Shown here one piece after another: positions 17,278-25,489 of a stretch of DNA of 64,000 nucleotides (within the stretch, counting starts at the first letter, position 1; each line of letters begins with the position of its first letter). The stretch comes from Bacillus ectoiniformans (GTDB taxonomy: Bacteria > Bacillota > Bacilli > Bacillales > Domibacillaceae): the NCBI RefSeq assembly GCF_016908875.1, contig NZ_JAFBES010000007.1, forward strand, positions 83,405-147,404, in the 5' to 3' direction. The translations under genes were made by a program, and so were the position numbers. The notes under the pieces are model-generated. The model did no database searches. It saw only the letters and a program-made list of their open reading frames with translations, and was not told the origin of the DNA.

Positions 17278-18327
17278 ATGCTCATTTTGACCTCGATCGT
17301 CTGTTTTATTTGTTCGATTTTAATGACACCTTTAGTAAAGAAATTCGCCTTTAAAATTGGCGCTACCGATAAACCAAACCACAGAAAAGTGCACCAAAGA
17401 ATTATGCCGCGTCTCGGCGGATTGGCTATCTTCATCAGTTTCTTAGTGGGAACAATGATTATTCGTCCGGACGAGCCTTACACATGGGCAGTGGTGGCAG
17501 GGAGTTTTGTTATTATTTTAACCGGAATGTTTGATGACATGATGGAACTTTCTCCTAAGCTGAAATTGCTTGGACAGATCGTTGCCGCGTTAATTGTCAT
17601 TATCGTCGGAGACGTCCAAATTGAATTCATCAACTTGCCTTTTGGAGGCACTATTGAATTCGGCTACTTAAGCATTCCGTTAACGCTTCTATGGATCGTC
17701 GGCATTACGAACGCCATCAACTTAATTGATGGATTAGATGGGCTGGCAGCCGGTGTATCTTCCATTGCCTTACTAACAATGGCAGGCATGGCTTTAATGA
17801 TGGGCAACGGATTCGTAGTCGTGATGGCGTCGATCTTGTTGTTCAGTACATTAGGATTCTTAGTTTACAATTTCCATCCGGCAAAGATTTTCATGGGAGA
17901 CACAGGTGCTCTATTCCTAGGGTTCATGATTTCCGTCTTCTCCTTGCTCGGATTCAAAAACATTACCGTGATCTCACTGATTATCCCAATTATCATTCTG
18001 GGTGTGCCGATTGCTGATACGTTCTTTGCGATTATCCGCAGGAAAGTCAACAAGCAGCCGCTCTCAGCGCCAGACAAGTCGCATTTGCACCACTGCTTGC
18101 TGCGCATGGGATTCTCGCATAAACAAACAGTTTTAATCATCTATGCGATTGCCTCGCTTTTCGGCTTAGCAGCCTTGATCTTCTCGCAAGCCAAAGTATG
18201 GGGAGCTATTCTAGTAATCGGTGTGATTATCCTAGCTATCGAAATTTTCGTTGAAAGCATTGGATTAGTCAATAAAAATTATCAGCCTTTGTTGAAATTG
18301 ATCACAAAAGGCGCCAAAAACCGCTGA
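17278..18327 (+). CDS. tagO: Undecaprenyl-phosphate N-acetylglucosaminyl 1-phosphate transferase TagO
   Basis: 349 residues from ATG 17278, 5 bases after AAGGAGGG. A multi-helix membrane enzyme of the WecA/MraY superfamily. Catalytic aspartates appear in TGMFDDMMELSPK and NAINLIDGLDGLAAG, and the HHCLLRMGFSHKQ loop carries the family's histidine cluster. It starts wall teichoic acid and other undecaprenyl-linked polymers by transferring GlcNAc-1-phosphate to undecaprenyl phosphate. It lies next to the LCP gene, as in B. subtilis, and ends in a strong terminator. Confidence 0.93.
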   Translation: MLILTSIVCFICSILMTPLVKKFAFKIGATDKPNHRKVHQRIMPRLGGLAIFISFLVGTMIIRPDEPYTWAVVAGSFVIILTGMFDDMMELSPKLKLLGQIVAALIVIIVGDVQIEFINLPFGGTIEFGYLSIPLTLLWIVGITNAINLIDGLDGLAAGVSSIALLTMAGMALMMGNGFVVVMASILLFSTLGFLVYNFHPAKIFMGDTGALFLGFMISVFSLLGFKNITVISLIIPIIILGVPIADTFFAIIRRKVNKQPLSAPDKSHLHHCLLRMGFSHKQTVLIIYAIASLFGLAALIFSQAKVWGAILVIGVIILAIEIFVESIGLVNKNYQPLLKLITKGAKNR

Positions 18328-18351
18328 GGATGAGTCCTCGGCGGTTTTTTT
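18316..18351 (+). terminator. tagO terminator
   Basis: ACCGCTGAGGA pairs with TCCTCGGCGGT around TGAG and is followed by seven T residues. The upstream arm overlaps the end of the coding region. Confidence 0.9.
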
Positions 18352-18408
18352 GCGGTTTTATAAGGATGTGGAGCACTTTATAGTAGTCTAGGCAGTGGTT
18401 ATTAGTGG

Positions 18409-18570
18409 GGGTTCTATCAGCGAATACGGGGGTTCTATCAGCGGATATGGAGATTCTATCAGCGACTTTGGGCAATATATCGGCAACTTTGAAGATATAT
18501 CAGCGACTTTGGGCAATATATCAGCAACTTCGAGGATATATCGGCAACTTTGAGTAATATATCAGCAACT
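18409..18570. repeat. Intergenic short-repeat cluster, TTCTATCAGCG/ATATATCGGCAAC (copy 2, inverted)
   Basis: About eight units alternate TTCTATCAGCG and ATATATCNGCAACTTTG with 19-22 base periods. The motif is the reverse complement of the CGCCGATAGAA family seen at 3004-3100 and 23290-23440. It fills most of the 353-base gap between the convergent tagO and LCP genes. Confidence 0.7.
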
Positions 18571-18653
18571 AGGGTATTTTCGCGCCCGCGACTTCAGTGA
18601 AAGAACCCCATGCCGTTCGTACCGCTCAAACGATTTCGCGTCAACCACAACAA

Positions 18654-18675
18654 AACCCACGCCAAGGCGCGGGTT
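18654..18675 (-). terminator. Terminator of the LCP gene (minus strand)
   Basis: On the minus strand AACCCGCGCC pairs with GGCGTGGGTT (one wobble) around a 2-base loop, followed by TTGTTG. Confidence 0.75.
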
Positions 18676-18680
18676 CAATT

Positions 18681-19718
18681 TTATTCATCGTCAGCGGCAT
18701 AATCCTCTTCAGAGCTGCTGTCGTCGTTGTATGAAATATCTAACTGACGTTTCAATTTTCGTTTAATGACTTCAAGTTCTGTTTCGTCCAGCTCATAAAT
18801 ATAAGCGCCAGATGATGGGTCGCGAGCATCTTCACCAGCAAGACTTAAGCTTTCCGTTTTAAGGTTGCCTGATGAACCGTAGTTAACGAGCGCCTTCATT
18901 TCGTTGAAGGTCATGTTCGTTCTCATGTTGGAACCAATGGCTTCAACTACATCATCATACTTAGCAATCGAGTTGACGGATACGGCTTTTTTAATGACGG
19001 CTTGCAGGATTTCCTGCTGGCGTTTTCCTCGTTCGATGTCGTTGTCTTTTTTACGTGTGCGAGCAAGAGCAAGTGCCTCTTCACCGTTTAACTCTTGGAC
19101 ACCTGGATCTAATTTAATCGCATTGCTGCGGTCTTTTGAATCTTTCTCATTTAACTTATAAGGCACGTCCACTTCAATTCCGTCAACAGCTTCGACCACA
19201 TCGATAAATGCATGGAAGTTCATGCGGACATAGTAGTCGATTGGAATATCAAGTAATTCTTCAACCGTTTCAATGGTCACTTTTGGTCCGCCATAAGCAT
19301 GGGCATGAGTAATTTTTGTTTTATAGTCTACTTCAGGTACATACACGTAGGAGTCACGCGGAATACTCAATAATTTAATTGATTTTTCTTTAATATTTAA
19401 CGTGGCAACCATTAAGGCGTCGGTTCTGGTATCATCACCAAAGTCGCGAACCTCACTGTCATCAATTCCCATTAATAGGATAGAAATGTTATCCTTAGAT
19501 GGGTGGACGGCACTGTCGCGGAGGTCTGACTTAGAACGGCCATCGTCTTCATATGAATCGGAGAAAACGGTCTCGGCTTTTTTATATAAGTAAGCCCCAT
19601 ATCCAGCAGCAGTAAAAGCAATAAATACTAGTGGCAAAATTAAAAAGAACGCAATCAGGCGTTTCCGCTTCTTTCTTTTGCGTCTTTGCGTACGCTGTCT
19701 TTCAGATGACATTAACAT
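18681..19718 (-). CDS. tagU: LytR-CpsA-Psr family wall polymer ligase (TagU/LytR)
   Basis: 345 residues. A very basic cytoplasmic N-terminus (RQRTQRRKRKKRKR) precedes one membrane helix (about 22-45) and an extracytoplasmic LCP domain. LCP features seen are NISILLMGIDDSE, a TDALMVATLNIKEKSIKLLSIPRDSYVYVP segment with the catalytic Arg/Asp pair, and ALARTRKKDNDIERGKRQQEIL. LCP enzymes transfer undecaprenyl-linked polymers such as teichoic acid onto peptidoglycan. Position next to tagO and yvyE matches B. subtilis tagU (lytR). The start is ATG 19718 or 19712; AAAGGAG is just upstream. The acidic C-terminal tail is unremarkable. Confidence 0.92.
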   Translation of the reverse strand: MLMSSERQRTQRRKRKKRKRLIAFFLILPLVFIAFTAAGYGAYLYKKAETVFSDSYEDDGRSKSDLRDSAVHPSKDNISILLMGIDDSEVRDFGDDTRTDALMVATLNIKEKSIKLLSIPRDSYVYVPEVDYKTKITHAHAYGGPKVTIETVEELLDIPIDYYVRMNFHAFIDVVEAVDGIEVDVPYKLNEKDSKDRSNAIKLDPGVQELNGEEALALARTRKKDNDIERGKRQQEILQAVIKKAVSVNSIAKYDDVVEAIGSNMRTNMTFNEMKALVNYGSSGNLKTESLSLAGEDARDPSSGAYIYELDETELEVIKRKLKRQLDISYNDDSSSEEDYAADDE

Positions 19719-19842
19719 TTAGCTCCTTTAAAGAGATAATTAAACCAGTTACAACCGGTTTTTTAGCTGATAAGCTATCCCTCATTCTACTACGAAAAGT
19801 GCGTTTCGTAAATTTAATTTTTTGACATTTTTTCAAATTTGT

Positions 19843-20475
19843 CTATACATCTATTTCTTGATATAGAAGTTCACCAGCAGTTATTTCAGCTTGCCCATTC
19901 GTCATTTCGGTCATCCAGTCGGAAAAGGCATCTATTTGGTTTTCGAGTACGAACACTTCAACATTTACCGTATCAAGGTAATGAATCTCTTTTAATCCAT
20001 AAACGGATGAACGCAGTTCGTTTTCAATTTTTCCGAGCCACGTATAATCAATTTGGACAGTCATGGTTCGTGTGAGCTGCCGTTTTACGATGCCAGCCGC
20101 TGTAATACCTTCCGTTGCTGATTTCCCGTAAGCACGAATCAGTCCCCCAGCTCCAAGCTTAATTCCGCCAAAGTAGCGGGTGACGACAACAGTGGTATCT
20201 TTTAAATCCCGTTTTTTTAACACTTCAAGAATCGGAAGTCCAGCCGTTCCGCTTGGTTCTCCGTCATCATTGGCTTTTTGAATATGGTTTGTTTCACCAA
20301 TCATATAGGCGGAGCAGTTGTGGTTGGCATTCCAATGCTCTTTTTTAATAGCAGCAATAAATTCCTGTGCTTCCTGTTCTGTTTCTGTGCGTTTTACATG
20401 GGCAATAAATCGCGATTTTTGGATAATGATTTCATGTACACTAGGGCCTTTTACTGTATAGTATTGAGGCAACAA
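19843..20475 (-). CDS. yvyE: YigZ/IMPACT family protein YvyE
   Basis: 210 residues of the UPF0029/IMPACT family. The motif DDGEPSGTAGLPILEVLKKRDL and VTRYFGGIKLGAGGLIRAYG are diagnostic of YigZ/YvyE proteins. The two-domain layout (IMPACT domain about 15-120, ferredoxin-like DUF1949 domain about 138-195) is complete. The start is TTG 20475 after GAGGAGGAA; a second TTG follows at once. E. coli YigZ and yeast relatives touch ribosome or stress functions, but the precise role is unknown. The gene precedes degS divergently, as in B. subtilis. Confidence 0.92.
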   Translation of the reverse strand: MLPQYYTVKGPSVHEIIIQKSRFIAHVKRTETEQEAQEFIAAIKKEHWNANHNCSAYMIGETNHIQKANDDGEPSGTAGLPILEVLKKRDLKDTTVVVTRYFGGIKLGAGGLIRAYGKSATEGITAAGIVKRQLTRTMTVQIDYTWLGKIENELRSSVYGLKEIHYLDTVNVEVFVLENQIDAFSDWMTEMTNGQAEITAGELLYQEIDV

Positions 20476-20671
20476 ATGAATTCCTCCTCAACCAATCATC
20501 TATGAAAAAGTTACTTTTGAATGGGTTTATTTTTTTCAAAAAAGGGTATTTACAACTCTTATCATATATAAATTTTTACCGGGTGGAAAGTAATATGTAA
20601 ACTCTGGTTATAAAAGAAACATTTTTTAATCAAATAGTAATTGAACTTTAATGTTCGACAAAAGCTGACAT

Positions 20672-20679
20672 GATATAAT
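20672..20679 (+). promoter_or_regulatory. Extended -10 promoter of degS-degU
   Basis: TGATATAAT (the last six bases at 20674-20679) is a consensus extended -10. Start of transcription would be near 20686, leaving a 265-base leader before degS. Confidence 0.5.
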
Positions 20680-20683
20680 ATGT

Positions 20684-20741
20684 CAGGATAGACCTGGCAA
20701 AAGTGTGAATAACGGCACGCTTGGATAGACTAAACTTACCG
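20684..20741 (+). ncRNA. Structured degS leader RNA element, unidentified
   Basis: AAGTGTG and CACGCTT pair (one wobble) around AATAACGG, flanked on each side by the direct repeat GGATAGAC. It begins at the predicted transcription start. I compared it from memory with common Bacillus riboswitches (c-di-GMP, SAM, purine, glycine, TPP, preQ1, ZTP, T-box) and it matches none. Confidence 0.35.
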
Positions 20742-20832
20742 AATTTTTAAGCGAATTGAATCTTGCTTTAGAAAAGCAATCAAAGAATGTACTGAATAAA
20801 CAAAGTATATTTTACCAAAATATCATTCTTAT

Positions 20833-20866
20833 GACATAGGGATAGCTATTGGCATCTATGTCTTTT
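20833..20866 (+). terminator. Terminator-like hairpin in the degS leader
   Basis: GACATAG pairs with CTATGTC around a 16-base loop that can fold further, followed by TTTT. It lies 85 bases before degS, so it could attenuate the operon. Confidence 0.45.
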
Positions 20867-20951
20867 AGAGGAAATTTCATACAATCTTATCTGTTTGATA
20901 GTGTAACCACGGGTTTGATTGTAAAATAGGAATGTCTAGAAAGGGACGTCC

Positions 20952-22106
20952 ATGTCGATGAAAAACACTGATATATCACTTTTAGATACCATTTTAGAAA
21001 AAATGATTACGACTGTGGATCAAAGCAAAGGAGAAATCTACACCATTGCCGAACAAAGCAGGAAAGACTATGAAGCCTTGCTTCGGGAATTGGAAGAGAT
21101 CCGTGAGAAGGTGCACAGCGTCATTGAAGAGCAGGATCAGCTGGAGAGAAATGTGCGGTTAGCGAGATTGCGCCTGTCAGAAGTCAGCAAGCACTTTCAT
21201 ACATACTCCGAAGAATCTGTAAGAGAAACTTATGAAAAAGCTCATGATCTCCAAATGAAGCTGCTCGTATCGAGACAAAGTGAGAAACAGCTAATCGAAA
21301 GAAGAAATGAGCTAGAGCGGCGGCTGCAGTCGGTTCACTCAACGATCGAGCGTGCTGAGTATCTCGTTTCTCAAGTTTCGGTTGTTTTAAATTATTTGAC
21401 GCAAGATATGAAAAGGATCGGCGAAGTCTTAGAAGATGCCCGCTTGAAACAGGAATTCGGCCTTCAGATTATGGAGGCTCAAGAAGAAGAGCGAAAACGG
21501 CTTTCAAGAGAAATTCACGACGGACCCGCCCAAATGATGGCCAATGTGTTAATGAGATCTGACTTAATTGAAAAACTTTATAGAGAACGAGGCGTAGATG
21601 AGGCGTTTAAAGAAATACGCAGCTTGAAGCAAATGGTTCGCTCCGCACTCTATGAAGTACGCCGAATCATTTATGATTTACGTCCGATGGCCTTAGATGA
21701 TCTTGGAATTGTTCCAACTTTAAAAAAATATTTAGTGACGATTGAAGAATACGTTCAATCATTAAACAAGCCAACGAAAATTGAATTTGTTAACATGGGC
21801 AAAGAGGACAGGCTACCCTCTAAGCTCGAAGTCGCCTTATTCCGCTTGCTGCAAGAATCAGTTCAGAATGCCTTAAAGCATGCAGAAGCGACGAAGATTA
21901 CTGTTAAGCTCGAAATTAATAAACACAATGTATTAGCGGTTATTAAAGATAACGGCAAAGGATTTGACGTGAAAGAGAAAAAGCTAGGATCATTCGGCAT
22001 TATGGGGATGAAAGAGCGTGTGGAGCTTCTTGAAGGAGATTTATCCATTCACTCAAAACCGAATGAAGGAACGCTTGTTATGATCAGCATACCAATTATT
22101 GACTAG
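20952..22106 (+). CDS. degS: Sensor histidine kinase DegS
   Basis: 384 residues, cytoplasmic, with no membrane segment. A long N-terminal coiled-coil sensor region (about 15-170) is followed by the HisKA_3 dimerisation domain with phospho-acceptor His189 in REIHDGPAQ (the same number as in B. subtilis DegS) and the HATPase domain (about 280-383; N box LLQESVQNALKHA, G box DNGKGFD). It phosphorylates DegU, controlling exoenzymes, motility and competence. degU follows 27 bases later. The long leader contains a structured element and a terminator-like hairpin. Confidence 0.96.
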   Translation: MSMKNTDISLLDTILEKMITTVDQSKGEIYTIAEQSRKDYEALLRELEEIREKVHSVIEEQDQLERNVRLARLRLSEVSKHFHTYSEESVRETYEKAHDLQMKLLVSRQSEKQLIERRNELERRLQSVHSTIERAEYLVSQVSVVLNYLTQDMKRIGEVLEDARLKQEFGLQIMEAQEEERKRLSREIHDGPAQMMANVLMRSDLIEKLYRERGVDEAFKEIRSLKQMVRSALYEVRRIIYDLRPMALDDLGIVPTLKKYLVTIEEYVQSLNKPTKIEFVNMGKEDRLPSKLEVALFRLLQESVQNALKHAEATKITVKLEINKHNVLAVIKDNGKGFDVKEKKLGSFGIMGMKERVELLEGDLSIHSKPNEGTLVMISIPIID

Positions 22107-22133
22107 ATCGTGAATCAAGGGAGGAAAAACCAA

Positions 22134-22814
22134 ATGACAACGAAAATCGTAATTATAGATGACCATCAATTATTCCGTGAAGGCGTAAAGAGAATTTTAG
22201 ACTTTGAAGCAACGTTTGAAGTGCTCGCAGAAGGCGATGATGGCAGCGAAGCGATCAGCCTGATTGAAGAACATGAGCCAGATGTCGTTCTTATGGATAT
22301 CAACATGCCTGAGTTAAACGGTGTGGAAGCGACCCGTGAATTAATCAACAAACACCCGAATACGAAAGTCATCATTTTATCGATTCACGATGATGAGAAC
22401 TACGTGACACATGCGCTGAAATCAGGCGCTATGGGTTATCTATTAAAAGAAATGGATGCCGACGCATTGATTGAAGCCGTGAAAGTGGTAGCAGAAGGCG
22501 GCTCTTACTTGCACCCACGTGTCACACATAATTTGATTGCCGACTACCGCCGTTTAGCGAATGACGAAGGCAAGGGCAAAGGCTTCCAGCAAACGGAAGT
22601 ACGCCGTCCGCTGCACCTGCTTACTCGCCGTGAGTGTGAAGTGCTTCAGCTGCTAGCAGACGGAAAAAGCAACCGCGGAATCGGTGAAGCTTTATACATT
22701 AGTGAAAAAACAGTTAAAAACCACGTCAGCAACATTTTGCAAAAAATGAATGTAAACGACCGGACACAAGCCGTGGTCACAGCGATCAAAAAAGGCTGGG
22801 TTGAAGTTCGATAA
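22134..22814 (+). CDS. degU: Response regulator DegU
   Basis: 226 residues from ATG 22134, with GGGAGG 8 bases upstream; the longer frame adds residues outside the family. The receiver domain (about 4-120) carries Asp55 in VVLMDINMP as phospho-acceptor, with acidic DD at 9-10. A LuxR-type helix-turn-helix covers about 160-222 ([28 protein letters not shown]). DegU is the transcription factor partner of DegS. In B. subtilis it affects flagellar, comK and degradative-enzyme genes, all classes present in or linked to this window. Confidence 0.96.
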   Translation: MTTKIVIIDDHQLFREGVKRILDFEATFEVLAEGDDGSEAISLIEEHEPDVVLMDINMPELNGVEATRELINKHPNTKVIILSIHDDENYVTHALKSGAMGYLLKEMDADALIEAVKVVAEGGSYLHPRVTHNLIADYRRLANDEGKGKGFQQTEVRRPLHLLTRRECEVLQLLADGKSNRGIGEALYISEKTVKNHVSNILQKMNVNDRTQAVVTAIKKGWVEVR

Positions 22815-22822
22815 ATTTTTTT

Positions 22823-22858
22823 AGAGTCAGACCTCCTAGTGGGGTTTGGCTCTTTTTT
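22823..22858 (+). terminator. degSU terminator
   Basis: AGAGTCAGACCTCC pairs with wobbles to GGGTTTGGCTCT and is followed by TTTTTT. Confidence 0.8.
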
Positions 22859-22891
22859 GTGGCTGGGCCAGGCTCCTTCGCTTGGCTGTTG

Positions 22892-22900
22892 CATAGCATA
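22892..22900 (+). promoter_or_regulatory. Sigma-E/sigma-K-like -10 element
   Basis: CATAGCATA fits the CATA-N3-TA form of mother-cell sporulation promoters and lies 32 bases before the coat-like gene. A matching -35 is not clear. Confidence 0.3.
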
Positions 22901-22931
22901 GTAGTGTGCAATCAAGTAAGGGGGAGAAAAG

Positions 22932-23210
22932 ATGTATCCTGAAACGAATCAATATTATGTGAATTACCCTGTTGTAGAGACAGAAGAAGAGCTGCTGCGC
23001 CGCCCGTATGGCGGTGGCTGGAGACCGCGTCCTCGTCCGTATGGCGGCGGCTGGTTTGGTCCACGCCCATATGGAGGCTTTTACCGACCTCGTCCATATG
23101 GCTTCGGCAGTCCGTTCTTCGGCGGTTTCTTAGGCGGGTTGACAGGAAGCTTGCTGTATCCGTATGGCGGTTACTATGGGTATCCAATGAGCCCGTATTA
23201 TTACTATTAG
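22932..23210 (+). CDS. Tyr/Gly/Pro/Arg-rich small protein, spore-coat-like
   Basis: 92 residues with low-complexity repeats: RPYGGGWRPRPRPYGGGW, then FGPRPYGGFYRPRPYGFGS, ending PYYYY. The composition and tyrosine-rich tail resemble small coat or crust proteins of Bacillus spores. A strong AGGGGGAG ribosome site precedes ATG 22932 and a CATAGCATA -10-like box lies upstream. I do not recognise the family. The first 25 residues (MYPETNQYYVNYPVVETEEELLRR, split here from the repeats) are acidic, the rest basic. Function not assigned. Confidence 0.6.
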   Translation: MYPETNQYYVNYPVVETEEELLRRPYGGGWRPRPRPYGGGWFGPRPYGGFYRPRPYGFGSPFFGGFLGGLTGSLLYPYGGYYGYPMSPYYYY

Positions 23211-23289
23211 GTAGGGGCAGGAATGGTTAGTTGCTGATATAGATTGAAAGCGTTGGTGGAATTGCGGAAGCTGAAGATTGAAAACGGTA

Positions 23290-23440
23290 AATGCGCCGAT
23301 ACAATCGGTAAAGCCGAACCGCCGTTAGAACTTTGAATTCCGCCGATAGAATCCCTATATCCGCCGTTAGAATCCCTATATCCGCCGTTAGGATTTCAAA
23401 AGCCGCCGTTAGAATGACCAAAGCCGGCGATAGAGCGAAA
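23290..23440. repeat. Intergenic short-repeat cluster, CCGCCGATAGAA/CCGCCGTTAGAA (copy 3)
   Basis: At least seven units, including two near-identical 21-base tandem copies around TATCCGCCGTTAGAATCCC. Same family as 3004-3100 and the inverted 18409-18570. It fills the gap between the coat-like gene and the treR terminator. Confidence 0.7.
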
Positions 23441-23490
23441 AAACCGAGCCAAAACTCAAAATTTTGCTCAGCATTCACGCTCGATCAAAC

Positions 23491-23537
23491 AAAAAAGTGA
23501 CTCGAACGCCATTATAATGGCCGTTTGAGTCACTTTT
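23491..23537. terminator. Bidirectional terminator after treR
   Basis: AAAAAGTGACTC pairs with GAGTCACTTTTT, with an inner stem GGCCATTATAATGGC-like loop. It serves treR on the minus strand. Confidence 0.85.
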
Positions 23538-23538
23538 T

Positions 23539-24270
23539 CTATTCTTCCATGCTTTTGCTTCTTCGTGCGAAATCGACAAATCGGAATTTGTCGAGACGAT
23601 GCCGAGATTCTGTATATTGAAACTGCGAGGCATCATCTAAATACACATAGGTTTTGACAACGACGACGTGGCTGTCATCATGCAAGTCCAGTAAACTCGC
23701 ATCTTCTTTCGTCCGCTGTTCGACGACAATTTCTTTTTTGGCAAAGCTAATGTTAAGTCCAAGCTCTTCTTCAAGATATTGGTAGATCGAGCCTTCGCAA
23801 ATTTCTTTTGTCAAATGAGGGACGTGAGATTTTAAGAAGTGATCTTTATCAAGGATGACGCGTTCACCATTAATTTGCCGGGCGCGCACGACATGCCAAA
23901 CTTCATCCGTTTCTTTTGCCTGCAGCTTCTGTTGGAGCGATTCGCTCGGCGTATGCAGGCCAAATTCGTAGACATGCGTTTTAATGGGACCTTCCATCTC
24001 ACCCTGCAATTCTTTGAAACTGACAAGTCCGGAAATTGGAAAACTCATTTTCGGCGTATCAAGGACGAGAGAGCCTTTGCCGCGGATTTTTTGAATCATT
24101 CCCTTTTGAGCAAGCAGCGTCAATGCTTTTCTGATCGTTTCTCTAGATGTTGAATACTTTGCTGACAGTTCATTCTCAGATGGCAGCGTTTCCATCGGTT
24201 TGTACAAACCGTTTTGAATCGACTCAGCCAGCTCCTGATAAATTTGCATGTACTTATTCGTTTTTGACAT
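23539..24270 (-). CDS. treR: GntR/HutC-type trehalose operon repressor TreR
   Basis: 243 residues. An N-terminal winged helix of the GntR type (about 5-70, PSENELSAKYSTSRETIRKALTLL) is followed by a UTRA effector domain (about 88-235). The N-terminal and C-terminal sequence resembles Bacillus TreR, which releases DNA on binding trehalose-6-phosphate. Two TTGTATATACA operators in the treP promoter (30780-30823) support the call. Unlike the usual treP-treA-treR order, treR here sits 3.3 kb from treA with a lipoprotein, luxS, a transporter and a small gene between. Confidence 0.87.
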   Translation of the reverse strand: MSKTNKYMQIYQELAESIQNGLYKPMETLPSENELSAKYSTSRETIRKALTLLAQKGMIQKIRGKGSLVLDTPKMSFPISGLVSFKELQGEMEGPIKTHVYEFGLHTPSESLQQKLQAKETDEVWHVVRARQINGERVILDKDHFLKSHVPHLTKEICEGSIYQYLEEELGLNISFAKKEIVVEQRTKEDASLLDLHDDSHVVVVKTYVYLDDASQFQYTESRHRLDKFRFVDFARRSKSMEE

Positions 24271-24366
24271 AATATTATCACCAAATTTATTTTACCATAA
24301 TTCTGATAGTTGAGGTGCAGAAGCATCTTGTCTTACAATGAAACAGAAGGGAAGTGGCTAAAACAT

Positions 24367-24915
24367 ATGACATATAAATGGATCGGAACAGCGGTGCTTG
24401 CAGGTGTAATACTTGCTGGCTGCGGATCGGATGCCGAAAAAGAAGAGCCGAAAGAAGATAAGCCCGTACAAGAAGCGGCTGAATCACCGGCTAAGAAAGA
24501 ATCCGAAGAGAAGGCGACAGAGAAAAAGCCGATTGAAGAAGCAGATAATCTTCCGCCTGAGGAGAAAGAAGCACTGCTGCAGGCGTTTGAGCAAAATATA
24601 CAAGCGTTTAACTCTAAAGATGTGGATGCCTATATGGAGACACTGTCCAAAAAACCGGTTTCTTTTGATTATGAAGAAGAGCGGAAGTACGTGGAAAAGA
24701 CATTTGCTTCGTTTGACATGAAATTAGAACCGCAGCACACGGTCATCATTAAATACGATGAAAAGAAAAAAGAAGCGAATATTTTTTCTGCGATGAAAAC
24801 TGTCACAAAAGATTTGCAGAGCGAAAAAGTGGTAGAAAATGTGACTCGCCAAGTGTCGGTGTACAGGAAAGAAGAGAGCGGCTGGAAACAGATCTCCACT
24901 TTCGCAATGCAATAA
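24367..24915 (+). CDS. Predicted lipoprotein with NTF2-like C-terminal domain
   Basis: 182 residues from ATG 24367. The type II signal peptide has a LAGC lipobox (cysteine near residue 18). A charged Glu/Lys/Pro linker (about 22-62) precedes a globular domain of about 115 residues, where LLQAFEQNIQAFNSKDVDAYMETL and later strands look like an SnoaL/NTF2-like fold used in DUF4878/DUF3828-type lipoproteins. No catalytic motif is visible. It ends 27 bases before the luxS -10, so it is probably a separate transcript. Function unknown. Confidence 0.75.
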   Translation: MTYKWIGTAVLAGVILAGCGSDAEKEEPKEDKPVQEAAESPAKKESEEKATEKKPIEEADNLPPEEKEALLQAFEQNIQAFNSKDVDAYMETLSKKPVSFDYEEERKYVEKTFASFDMKLEPQHTVIIKYDEKKKEANIFSAMKTVTKDLQSEKVVENVTRQVSVYRKEESGWKQISTFAMQ

Positions 24916-24939
24916 GGTGTAAAAACTATCGGAATATTT

Positions 24940-24947
24940 GGTATAAT
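24940..24947 (+). promoter_or_regulatory. luxS extended -10 promoter
   Basis: TGGTATAAT (last six bases at 24942-24947) is a consensus extended -10, 29 bases before luxS. Confidence 0.55.
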
Positions 24948-24975
24948 GAATGGAATACATAGAGGAGGCGGAAAT

Positions 24976-25440
24976 ATGACTGAAAAGCAAATGAATGTAG
25001 AAAGCTTTAATCTTGATCACACGAAGGTAAAAGCGCCGTATATTCGCTTGGCCGGCAAAAAGGAAGGACGAAACGGAGATCAAATTTTAAAATACGATAT
25101 TCGTTTCTCTCAGCCGAATAAAGAGCATATGGAGATGCCTGCTCTGCATTCATTAGAACATATGATGGCAGAATTCAGCCGCAATCACTCGGAACATATT
25201 GTCGATATTAGTCCAATGGGGTGCCAGACGGGTTACTATTTGGCGGTCATCAATCATGACGATTACGACGATGTTTTGCGGATCGTGGAGAATACGCTAA
25301 AAGACGTACTTGAGGCGACGGAAGTTCCTGCCTGCAATGAAGTACAATGCGGCTGGGCAGCGAGCCACAGCTTAGAGGGCGCACAGGAATTAGCCCGTTA
25401 CATGCTGTCGAAGCGCGACGAGTGGACGGAAGTATTTTGA
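24976..25440 (+). CDS. luxS: S-ribosylhomocysteine lyase LuxS
   Basis: 154 residues from ATG 24976 after GAGGAGGCGG. Metal-ligand motif HSLEH (about 54-58) and the C-terminal cysteine ligand (in [12 protein letters not shown]) are present, with the catalytic cysteine in MGCQTGYY. It splits S-ribosylhomocysteine to homocysteine and the AI-2 precursor DPD, in the activated methyl cycle. Length and motifs are normal. A terminator shared with the convergent transporter gene follows. Confidence 0.97.
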   Translation: MTEKQMNVESFNLDHTKVKAPYIRLAGKKEGRNGDQILKYDIRFSQPNKEHMEMPALHSLEHMMAEFSRNHSEHIVDISPMGCQTGYYLAVINHDDYDDVLRIVENTLKDVLEATEVPACNEVQCGWAASHSLEGAQELARYMLSKRDEWTEVF

Positions 25441-25447
25441 TATAGGC

Positions 25448-25489
25448 AAAGCCCCCGGTTGCTCTTAGTTGAGTGATCGGGGGCTTTTT
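25448..25489. terminator. Terminator between luxS and the convergent transporter
   Basis: AAAGCCCCCGGT pairs with TCGGGGGCTTT; a T-run lies on the luxS side and the A-run on the other. The minus-strand gene's stop codon falls inside the loop. Confidence 0.85.

Noticed and set aside
19822..19849. Plus-strand promoter TTGACA-N16-TATACA antisense to yvyE
   Set aside because: Good match, but in AT-rich intergenic DNA with no plus-strand gene for 1.1 kb; could be chance, so not listed as a feature.
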